Origin: JBLHHI01 sp047614125
GTDB lineage: Bacteria; Bacteroidota; Bacteroidia; NS11-12g; UBA9320
Assembly: GCA_047614125.1 (NCBI GenBank)
Contig: JBLHHI010000048.1
Span: 1 to 24,062, forward strand
Length of the DNA: 24,062 nucleotides
Direction: 5' to 3'
In this document: in pieces, positions 1 to 6,999 of the stretch
Position numbering within the stretch: the stretch's first letter is position 1
Layout: the number at the start of each line of letters is the position of its first letter
Position numbers and translations under genes: made by a program
Notes under the pieces: model-generated
Database searches by the model: none
What the model was told of the DNA's origin: nothing
The model's input: the letters and a program-made list of their open reading frames with translations, nothing else

Positions 1-662
1 ATCGCGACCGAATTGCATTTTTGCGCGTTTGCTCTGGAGTTTTTGAACGCAACAAGTTTTATAAACAAGTACGACTGGGTAAAGACGTTCGATTTAGCAA
101 TCCTTACAACTTTTTAGCCCAAAATAAAACGGTTATTGAACAGGCATATCCCGGTGATGTGATTGGATTATACGATACCGGAAACTTTAAAATAGGAGAT
201 ACCCTAACCGAAGGAGAAGAAATGATGTATAAAGGCATCCCCAGCTTTTCTCCCGAAATCTTTAAAGAGGTGATCAACATGGATCCAATGAAATCCAAAC
301 AACTTGAAAAAGGCATCGATCAGCTTACGGATGAGGGTGTTGCTCAATTATATCGACAAAACCCGGGGAATCGGAAATACATTGGTGTGGTTGGCGAACT
401 TCAATTTGAAGTAATCCAATATCGATTGGAACATGAATACGGAGCCAAATGTAGATTTGAAGCACTTAACTTTCACAAGGCATGCTGGATGACCGGACCA
501 GATGATAAGATTGATGCTTTTTGTCAGTATCGACCCAAGGAAATTGTTTTGGATAAGGATGGAAAGCGTGTATACTTGTCATCTTCTCCCTTCGTTCTCG
601 ACATGGCTCGGCAGAACAATCCAGATGTGACCTTTCATGAAACCTCGGAGTTTAAGGTGTAG
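1..662 (+). CDS. prfC: Peptide chain release factor 3, C-terminal part (5' end outside window)
   Basis: This is the C-terminal ~220 residues of RF3, the translational GTPase that recycles RF1/RF2 from the ribosome after termination. The reading frame is open from the window edge (first full codon at position 3, RDRIAF), so the gene starts upstream. The fragment covers the domain II/III region after the G domain. RF3-like stretches include FERNKFYKQVRLGKDVRF, YPGDVIGLYD, VVGELQFEVIQYRLEHEYG and the ending TFHETSEFKV. The gene ends only 8 bases before the stop of convergent clpS. No GTPase motif can be seen because that part lies outside the window. Identification is from family resemblance and is strong. 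Confidence 0.93.
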   Translation, partial: RDRIAFLRVCSGVFERNKFYKQVRLGKDVRFSNPYNFLAQNKTVIEQAYPGDVIGLYDTGNFKIGDTLTEGEEMMYKGIPSFSPEIFKEVINMDPMKSKQLEKGIDQLTDEGVAQLYRQNPGNRKYIGVVGELQFEVIQYRLEHEYGAKCRFEALNFHKACWMTGPDDKIDAFCQYRPKEIVLDKDGKRVYLSSSPFVLDMARQNNPDVTFHETSEFKV

Positions 663-670
663 GTCTGAAG

Positions 671-961
671 TTACACTTCCTCAATTACAGCCGAAAGTCC
701 CTTTCTACATAGTGCATCGCAAACAGGCTTTAACTGCTTGCTGCTTCCATGCATTACGGCACATCGGCCTTTATAATGAATGATGATGCTGCATTGCTCT
801 GCTTGTTCAGAAGTGTGATTGCAGTATTTAACCAAACATTTTATCACATGCTCAAAGGTATTTACATCATCGTTGTAAATAACCAATGAAAATCCGGAAT
901 CTACCTCTTCAAGAACTGCTACTTCTTCTTCAAGTTCGGTATGAAAGCTTGGCCTAAACAT
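671..961 (-). CDS. clpS: ATP-dependent Clp protease adaptor ClpS
   Basis: ClpS is the small adaptor that binds N-degron substrates and hands them to a ClpA/ClpC AAA+ unfoldase. The 96-residue product has the expected size. It carries the substrate-pocket motif NDDVNT at residues 30-35 with H38 nearby, and the second pocket histidine H62 in the context IIIHYKGR. The Asn-Asp-Asp and His residues match the positions that grip the N-terminal amino group in characterised ClpS proteins. I start at the ATG at 961; a TTG five codons upstream (974-976) would give 101 residues. It is convergent with prfC and lies 60 bases beyond plsY on the same strand. It could be read from the plsY operon or from a weak promoter near 1005-1012. 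Confidence 0.9.
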   Translation of the reverse strand: MFRPSFHTELEEEVAVLEEVDSGFSLVIYNDDVNTFEHVIKCLVKYCNHTSEQAEQCSIIIHYKGRCAVMHGSSKQLKPVCDALCRKGLSAVIEEV

Positions 962-1004
962 AATTTTCAAATCCAATAAATGGGTTCTTCAGAATTTGAA
1001 CGTG

Positions 1005-1012
1005 CAAAGTTC
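1005..1012 (-). promoter_or_regulatory. Possible clpS promoter -7 element (GAACTTTG)
   Basis: On the minus strand the sequence GAACTTTG, followed by CA, differs by one base from the Bacteroidota -7 consensus TAnnTTTG. It lies about 43 bases before the clpS ATG. A TTG at 1029-1031 would be the -33 element, but the spacing is only 16 rather than about 19. Weak call. Confidence 0.3.
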
Positions 1013-1020
1013 GGAATTTA

Positions 1021-1644
1021 TTAGCTACCAAAAAGGTGAATCTTTTTTTCATCGCCTGCTAAAATGCGCTTGATGTTGGCCCGATGCGTGTATAAAACAA
1101 GTGCCGCCGCAAAAACGGCAAAGAGTAAAAAGTTGCGTTCAGTAAACCGATAAAACATATTAACTACCAATGGGAATGCCAATGCCGCAACGATTGATCC
1201 AGCAGACACCAAGTTGGTGATGAGTTGTACAAATAAGAATATGGCCACTAAGCTCATGGCAATCAACGGATTAATTGCCAAAATCATTCCGAATAAGGTG
1301 GCAATGCCCTTGCCGCCTTTAAAACCAGCAAGAATGGGGAAAAGGTGCCCAATAACGGCAACCAATCCAAAGATAATCTTGTAGGTAATGAGATATTCTC
1401 CGTTCGAAAAGTCGGTCATGAAATAGGCCAAGTTTGCCGCAGTAAATCCCTTTACAATATCCAAAAACAAGACTACATAGCCCGATTTTTTTCCTAAAAC
1501 CCGAAACGTATTCGTAGCGCCCGCACTCTTACTACCGTGCTCACGTATGTCTAATCCATGAAAGCCCTTACTTACCCAAACCGCTGTGGGTATGGATCCA
1601 AGAAAGTAAGCGGCAAGTGCTAAAACGATGGTTTCTATTTCCAT
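1021..1644 (-). CDS. plsY: Acyl-phosphate:glycerol-3-phosphate acyltransferase PlsY
   Basis: PlsY is an integral membrane enzyme that transfers an acyl group from acyl-phosphate to glycerol-3-phosphate, the first step of phospholipid synthesis. The 207-residue product is slightly long for the family. Conserved loops are visible: GSIPTA at 16-21, a GSKSAGATNTFRVLG loop at 37-51 (family form GSGNxGATNxxRxxG, here with Lys-Ser where Gly-Asn is usual), and GHLFPILAGFKGGKG at 99-113. Several hydrophobic helices lie between them. The ATG follows the stop codon of the upstream 1478-residue gene with no gap (TAAATG), so translation is very likely coupled. The operon order is prmA, the large secreted protein, plsY. 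Confidence 0.93.
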   Translation of the reverse strand: MEIETIVLALAAYFLGSIPTAVWVSKGFHGLDIREHGSKSAGATNTFRVLGKKSGYVVLFLDIVKGFTAANLAYFMTDFSNGEYLITYKIIFGLVAVIGHLFPILAGFKGGKGIATLFGMILAINPLIAMSLVAIFLFVQLITNLVSAGSIVAALAFPLVVNMFYRFTERNFLLFAVFAAALVLYTHRANIKRILAGDEKKIHLFGS

Positions 1645-4600
1645 TTATTTTGCAAAATTATCAATTTTCTCTAGTTCTCTCGATACTTTTACCGGAGAGG
1701 CTGGCCGAATGTTATAACCCTTTTGATTAATTTTTCTTGACTTTGCTCGCAAAGCTTCATTAAATTCTTTGTCGGTAGAATACACGTACAAATTACCGCG
1801 CTGATATTCAAAATAGAAGTAATCATATTTCGAAATTTCTACGTAAAAAACAAAGCGAGTGCCGCTTCGTTTATTTTCAATGAGCATTCTACTTTTAAAA
1901 GCTTTGTTTACTTGGGTGCCATGTACGGCAGCCAATTCAATGGGTTCAACCGAAACGAAGGCGCGCAAAGGTCTGGAGTAAAAGAACTCCATATGATTTA
2001 TTAAGATGTCTTTATTTATTTCATCAATAAGCTTTAATTCACCGGTTTCATTGAGCTCTTTTAAAACTTTATCGTACTTTTTGGCATCCATTAGTTCAGA
2101 AAGCGCTCGGATGGTTCCCTCTCCAGTTGGTTTGGTGGTTGGAGCATCCGCACCGTTTTTCTCAATCACGGCAATCATGCGGTTGTAACATTCATCGGGC
2201 AACGCAACCTTGAGTGCGAATAAACAATCAATGGTAAACGTGGTATCATCTTCGTGTTTGGATACTCTTCCTGCCGTTTTTACATTGAAGTTTGGGTTGA
2301 GATCTAAGTCAAAGTTTAATAAGCCTTCCGAACTAATTTCTCGACTCGCTTCATTAAATGTAAGAATGTTTCCCTTCGGCGCTCCATTCAACAGCTTATT
2401 ACTGTCCCCGGTTACAAAGGCATTTTCAATTTCATCGTAAAACATGATGCCTTGGTTGGACGTTACGTCCATATCGGCGTAAACGCCTTTAAAGTTGAAA
2501 AATGCCGGATAAATGTTTATGCTGTCGTTTGCCGACAAGCTCATTGTTACATCAATTCCTTTTCGATCTTCATTTTTTGGATCTACCGTGTTGATTATTA
2601 CATTGTTAGGGTCCTGTCGAGATTGATATCGGAACCATACACTGGGGTAATCGGCAAAGGTGTGTTTGGGTATTACATAGCCATTAAAATTCAAAAATAA
2701 GTGACTGCTGTTTAGTTCCACCCCACCTTTAAATCCGATCTTCGGACTAACGGTAAAGTCAACCGAATCCTTAACAAGACTCAGTGCTTGAACCGTGGTA
2801 TCCAACATCACACGCATCTTATCGAAGAAGATAATTTGTCCAGTTTTGTGTTTGTCTTTATACTCGAGATATCCACTTCCGGTTAAGGCGTATCTGCCCA
2901 AAACGTTCAACTTACAATCGTATAACTCATGATATTTGTTGGCGCGCGAGGCGAGTAGTTTGGATTGCTCCAGCGGTCTGATGTAAGCGTCTTTTTCGAT
3001 AACCACCTTGCCGTTGAAAGGAAAGATGCGTGAGTCGGCTACATCTATGTACGGCACTTCTTCAGCGTAAATGATGCCGTCATTCATATCAAAAAGGGCC
3101 TTGGTAGATTGAAACTTCAATCCTTTTTGATCAGGATTTTTTGATAAAAAGGTGTAGAATTCGGGTTTGGATCTTCCCGTTGGCGTCAGCTCAATGGTCT
3201 TTTTGTCCATATCCCATTTAAACTCATCTAAGGTGGTAGCAAATTGGTTGTACGGCAAATCGGTTAATTGGCCAACTACATTCGATCGGAAGGTGCCCGT
3301 GCGTTCAGTGAAGTCGATGTGACTGCGTACGTTGGTGGATACAAATGATATTTTTCCTGCATCAACATCACCGATGCGAATGTTTGAAGTATCGGCGTCG
3401 GTTTTGTCGGGCGAGAATCGCATGTTTTTGGAATACAAGTTCGCATCATCCCAAGCAAGGTCCCCTTTCCCACTTAATTGAAGCGGTGTTTGCATTAGAA
3501 CGCCCGTAAAGATTTGACCAGACTCGAAAATATCAACTTCATGACCTTTGGTGTTGACATACATCTTGTTTTCTTTGGGAAGCCAGTGTGTACGAACATT
3601 TTGAGCAACTACACGTGGGTAGCGCTCGTTGCGTTTTATCGAATATTCGTCAACTTCGGCATTGGTCGAATCGGGCATCATTATAATATTGCTGGAAGAA
3701 AGCTTAGCACCCTCATATTCAATGGTTCCCTTTGCTTTAAACCCTTCTTCGCTCATAGATACATCGATGTCAGCATGTCCTTTTCCATCATACATAGGGT
3801 ATCCTCCTGGCGGATTGGCACGTACAAAGCCCAACGAGTAATCCTTCATAATGGATGCTTCGTATTTAAATTCTGGCAAAATGCCCCCAGAAACGAACGT
3901 GCCCGGAAAACGCAGACCTTTAATGGTAAAGTTGTCCATACTATCGATGCTGAAAGGGTCCACTTCAAAGCGAAAGCTGTCTTTTTTATATGCACCTCCA
4001 TAGATGCTTTTCTTGTCATATGCAATAACCGACGATGCCTGGCTTACAAATCGCGGATATTGTGGGTGATTCACCAGACCGGATTTATTGTTGGCCTTAT
4101 CGATGTAAATGGTTCCATGAATGTCTCGAAGCACGGATTTGATAGGGATTAGAAAGTTTCCGTTTATGGTATCTGGAAAGAAGATTCGCATTGAATCGAT
4201 CTTTTCACTGGTTATGGTAAACTTATCGTAGTTGAAGTCGAACCCTTCGCCGTAAAAGTCAAATCGTCCAGCCGTAACACGACCGTCAAATATTAGTCTG
4301 CGGTTATTTTTTAGAACCAGATATTGGTTGGCTGGGATGGCAGTTACATTCTGTGAATCGCTAAATCGGAATACGCGCACACCCTCAATTTCCAAGTCGT
4401 AATTCACCAAATTTAATATGGCATTGGGATTTTTGCCAATTACCGAGCTAAACCGAATTACGTCGTAATCGGCTAGCTTAAAGTGATAAAGATAGTAGTT
4501 AATCAACTTGTCTTTTACTGTAATCTCCTCTGCTTCAATATTGTAGTAGATAAAACCCTCATCTGCAAGCGCTAAAATTTGCGGCAGCAGGTTTTCCTTT

Positions 4601-6081
4601 TTACTCCCTAGAAAACGCGCATAGCTTTCGAGCTTAAATTTTCTAGATCGCAAGGAAACTTGTAATTTATAGAGCTCAACAATAGGATGGTATCGCATCA
4701 AGCCCTTGGTGATTTTTTCAAAATTGAAATCTTTATAAAAGTTCTTAGATTCAAATCGGGCATTATCATCTTCTTGAATCATGTCGAACTCTACCTTGGC
4801 ACTTTCTAAGGTCCACTTGATACGGTCTATCCACATTTCGATGTTGTGATCGGTGTTGTAAAACGGTGCTTGTTGCAAACCTTTGTTACCACGAGTAATA
4901 AGCAATTCTTTGCTCGAACGGTTGAAACTCATAATTACATTGGGGTGATAGATCTGACCGCTGTCAGTATAGATGGTTAATTCCGTTTCGAGCGAACCAA
5001 TTTTTCCTTCCTGAAATGAAAAATTGGAAGAGCTGGTCGAGAATATTTTTTTACCCTCGTAATAAAACTCAAATGTTGCCTTGTTGTCTTTATCACCAAT
5101 GCCTTGAATATTATTCCCTTCGATCGAAAACCCGCCGATAAACTTAATGTCGCCGTGAATAAAGCCATTGATAGTGAGATCTTTACGATACGACACAAAG
5201 CGTGGGTATGATGCTTTTTCAAAATTGTCGTTATCGCTGTTGAGCGTTCTACTCGAAATTTTATCAGTCAATTTTCCGTCAATCTCTTCATTTAAAACAC
5301 CTTTGTATTGAAACTTGATATGCTCGATTTCCAACTCCCCGCGATTCATATCAATCTGATACTCTGGCAATTTCGCAAAAGCCTCTGTTTCAGAAATACC
5401 AACTCGTTCCCAGCTCAACATTCCCCCTTTTCCCTTCCAAGCCTTCGACATAACATCGAAAACTCCGTAGGTTTCCCGTATCATGATCTTATCGTCGGGG
5501 CCATTACAGGTAAGATCTATGTTTTTTAGTTCAATTGAAACAGCCGTTGGTGTAAACTTAAACTGATAATCGGTTTCGCTAAACTTCCAGCTATGAGAGG
5601 ACGAATGTTGAATGGTATTAGCGGAAAAAACCATATTAGAAGTCTTTAACACTTCCAGAAACATGGTTCGATCGGCTTTGATGAGCTTGTACATGCTGAG
5701 GAGCCAAGCGTCAAATTTTTCATACTTAATCATTGAATCTCTGCCGGCCAAGAGGGTGGACATTAATAAATTAAATTCTGGATCAACTTTAAATTTATTC
5801 AGTACCATGTACTCGTTCATTCGAATGATCACGCTTTGATGATCTTCGTCGAATAAGCTTACATTCCACGCTTCTTTAAAGGTAACATAGGTGCGGTTTG
5901 TTTGTGGACTATTCGCGTCTTTAATGTAAGTGCCCAATTCTTCTATAAAAACTGTGGGCTCCTTACTAAAGCCCCTGTTTTGAGCATAAGAACTTAGTAG
6001 AGAAAAACTTACAATAATTGTGCAAATCAAATATTTGACAGGCCCATACCCAGAATGATTATTTTTTTTATGGCAAATCAT
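1645..6081 (-). CDS. Large secreted protein of unknown function (1478 aa)
   Basis: I do not recognise a named family. The N-terminus has a signal peptide (hydrophobic run ICTIIVSFSLLSSYAQ, residues 19-34), so the protein is probably periplasmic or outer-membrane associated. The rest is long, beta-rich and without transmembrane helices. Short motifs recur: YPRFVS at 292-297 and 675-680 and YPRVVAQ at 821-827. A Gly-x-Gly-x-Leu-x-Trp/Tyr type motif appears at 217-224 (GKGGMLSW), 784-789 (KGTIEY), 871-877 (GKGDLAW) and 1068-1074 (GSGYLEY). This suggests repeated beta modules. There is no T9SS C-terminal domain, and the end is basic and hydrophilic. The start ATG lies 12 bases after the prmA stop. 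An AGGAG ribosome site overlaps that stop codon (TAGGAG), a clear Shine-Dalgarno in a window that mostly lacks them. It is fused by stop/start contact to plsY. Confidence 0.85.
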   Translation of the reverse strand: MICHKKNNHSGYGPVKYLICTIIVSFSLLSSYAQNRGFSKEPTVFIEELGTYIKDANSPQTNRTYVTFKEAWNVSLFDEDHQSVIIRMNEYMVLNKFKVDPEFNLLMSTLLAGRDSMIKYEKFDAWLLSMYKLIKADRTMFLEVLKTSNMVFSANTIQHSSSHSWKFSETDYQFKFTPTAVSIELKNIDLTCNGPDDKIMIRETYGVFDVMSKAWKGKGGMLSWERVGISETEAFAKLPEYQIDMNRGELEIEHIKFQYKGVLNEEIDGKLTDKISSRTLNSDNDNFEKASYPRFVSYRKDLTINGFIHGDIKFIGGFSIEGNNIQGIGDKDNKATFEFYYEGKKIFSTSSSNFSFQEGKIGSLETELTIYTDSGQIYHPNVIMSFNRSSKELLITRGNKGLQQAPFYNTDHNIEMWIDRIKWTLESAKVEFDMIQEDDNARFESKNFYKDFNFEKITKGLMRYHPIVELYKLQVSLRSRKFKLESYARFLGSKKENLLPQILALADEGFIYYNIEAEEITVKDKLINYYLYHFKLADYDVIRFSSVIGKNPNAILNLVNYDLEIEGVRVFRFSDSQNVTAIPANQYLVLKNNRRLIFDGRVTAGRFDFYGEGFDFNYDKFTITSEKIDSMRIFFPDTINGNFLIPIKSVLRDIHGTIYIDKANNKSGLVNHPQYPRFVSQASSVIAYDKKSIYGGAYKKDSFRFEVDPFSIDSMDNFTIKGLRFPGTFVSGGILPEFKYEASIMKDYSLGFVRANPPGGYPMYDGKGHADIDVSMSEEGFKAKGTIEYEGAKLSSSNIIMMPDSTNAEVDEYSIKRNERYPRVVAQNVRTHWLPKENKMYVNTKGHEVDIFESGQIFTGVLMQTPLQLSGKGDLAWDDANLYSKNMRFSPDKTDADTSNIRIGDVDAGKISFVSTNVRSHIDFTERTGTFRSNVVGQLTDLPYNQFATTLDEFKWDMDKKTIELTPTGRSKPEFYTFLSKNPDQKGLKFQSTKALFDMNDGIIYAEEVPYIDVADSRIFPFNGKVVIEKDAYIRPLEQSKLLASRANKYHELYDCKLNVLGRYALTGSGYLEYKDKHKTGQIIFFDKMRVMLDTTVQALSLVKDSVDFTVSPKIGFKGGVELNSSHLFLNFNGYVIPKHTFADYPSVWFRYQSRQDPNNVIINTVDPKNEDRKGIDVTMSLSANDSINIYPAFFNFKGVYADMDVTSNQGIMFYDEIENAFVTGDSNKLLNGAPKGNILTFNEASREISSEGLLNFDLDLNPNFNVKTAGRVSKHEDDTTFTIDCLFALKVALPDECYNRMIAVIEKNGADAPTTKPTGEGTIRALSELMDAKKYDKVLKELNETGELKLIDEINKDILINHMEFFYSRPLRAFVSVEPIELAAVHGTQVNKAFKSRMLIENKRSGTRFVFYVEISKYDYFYFEYQRGNLYVYSTDKEFNEALRAKSRKINQKGYNIRPASPVKVSRELEKIDNFAK

Positions 6082-6084
6082 ATG

Positions 6085-6096
6085 TTTTTGCTCCTA
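6085..6096 (-). promoter_or_regulatory. Shine-Dalgarno site overlapping the prmA stop codon
   Basis: On the minus strand the end of prmA reads TAGGAGCAAAAACATATG. The stop codon TAG supplies the first bases of an AGGAG ribosome-binding site, 9 bases before the ATG of the 1478-residue gene. It supports that ATG as the true start and suggests translational coupling with prmA. Confidence 0.65.
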
Positions 6097-6915
6097 ATTT
6101 TTTTGGTAGATAATTCCTTCCCAATCGTCTATGGAAATAGTACGTATCGGTGTAAAGTTAAGTTTCACCACCAATGCGTCAACTTCCTCCAAATCGAAAT
6201 TTAAAAAACCAGCAAGAATCAAATATCCTTTTGTTGATACTACTTTGGCCAGGTGAGGTAAGAGCTGCATGTTGATGTTTTTGGTAATGTTCGATAAAAC
6301 CACCTCAAATTCGGTTGGAGGTATGGCATCAGAACTTCCCGATAAGAACTTAACGTTGTTCACGTGGTTATATTTCGCATTTTCGAGTGCGTTCTCCACA
6401 CATTTTGGATCATTGTCAATCCCAATCACTGCAGATGCTCCAAGCATGGACGCGAAAAAACTCAAGACGCCCGTGCCCATTCCCATGTCCAACACTTTTT
6501 TGTTGTTAAAATCTAAGGTCAGCATTAAACGCATTACCAGCTTCGTTGTGGCATGGTGCCCGGTTCCGAACGACATTTTCGGATCGATAACAACCTGATA
6601 ATCAAATGAATCATCTTGTTTGTGGAAAGGTGACCGAACCAAAACTCTTGTGTCGATGGCAACAGGATCATAGTTTTTCTCCCATTCTTCATTCCAGTTT
6701 TTCTCTTCCAAAACGTTCTTAGAAAAAGAATTTTCCATGCCGTAGCGCATCAACGTATCATAAGTCTCCTTATGCTTAAAACGTTCTTCTGGAATGTAAG
6801 CCTGAATTTCAGAACCTTGGTCCCAAATTCCTTCAAATCCAAGGTTATCCAATTCGGCCATGATGATTTCCTTTAACTCATCGAGCACAGGAATGGATAT
6901 TTCTAAGTATCGCAT
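6094..6915 (-). CDS. prmA: Ribosomal protein L11 methyltransferase PrmA
   Basis: PrmA uses S-adenosylmethionine to methylate lysines and the N-terminus of ribosomal protein L11. The 273-residue product shows the PrmA-specific motif DPKMSFGTGHHATT at 111-124. It also has the SAM-binding loop VLDMGMGTG at 141-149 (Met where many homologues have Cys) and the acidic end of the second strand, GIDNDP, at 165-170. LSNITKN at 207-213 stands in the motif IV position. I chose the ATG at 6915 (MRYLEISI) because Bacteroidota homologues begin this way; an in-frame ATG 24 bases upstream would add MYYCISKN. It is the first gene of the prmA - large secreted protein - plsY operon, 84 bases from the T9SS-protein gene. 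Confidence 0.93.
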   Translation of the reverse strand: MRYLEISIPVLDELKEIIMAELDNLGFEGIWDQGSEIQAYIPEERFKHKETYDTLMRYGMENSFSKNVLEEKNWNEEWEKNYDPVAIDTRVLVRSPFHKQDDSFDYQVVIDPKMSFGTGHHATTKLVMRLMLTLDFNNKKVLDMGMGTGVLSFFASMLGASAVIGIDNDPKCVENALENAKYNHVNNVKFLSGSSDAIPPTEFEVVLSNITKNINMQLLPHLAKVVSTKGYLILAGFLNFDLEEVDALVVKLNFTPIRTISIDDWEGIIYQKN

Positions 6916-6999
6916 ATTTTTCGAAATGCAATAATACATCGCACCAACGAATAAGAATTGTCAATGTGAATAACGTAGGTGGTTTTGGGGAAGCCTTTT

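Noticed and set aside
1..662. prfC as a truncated gene or fragment from a rearrangement
   Set aside because: The frame is open to the first base of the window, so the missing part is simply cut off by the window edge.
3514..4152. 212-residue open frame on the plus strand, antisense to the large secreted protein gene
   Set aside because: It lies wholly inside a 1478-codon gene with a clear signal peptide and operon context; the translation has no recognisable motif and looks like random composition.
6929..6936. TATTATTG as prmA promoter -7 element
   Set aside because: It misses the consensus by one base and has no TTG at 16-23 bases; too weak to annotate.
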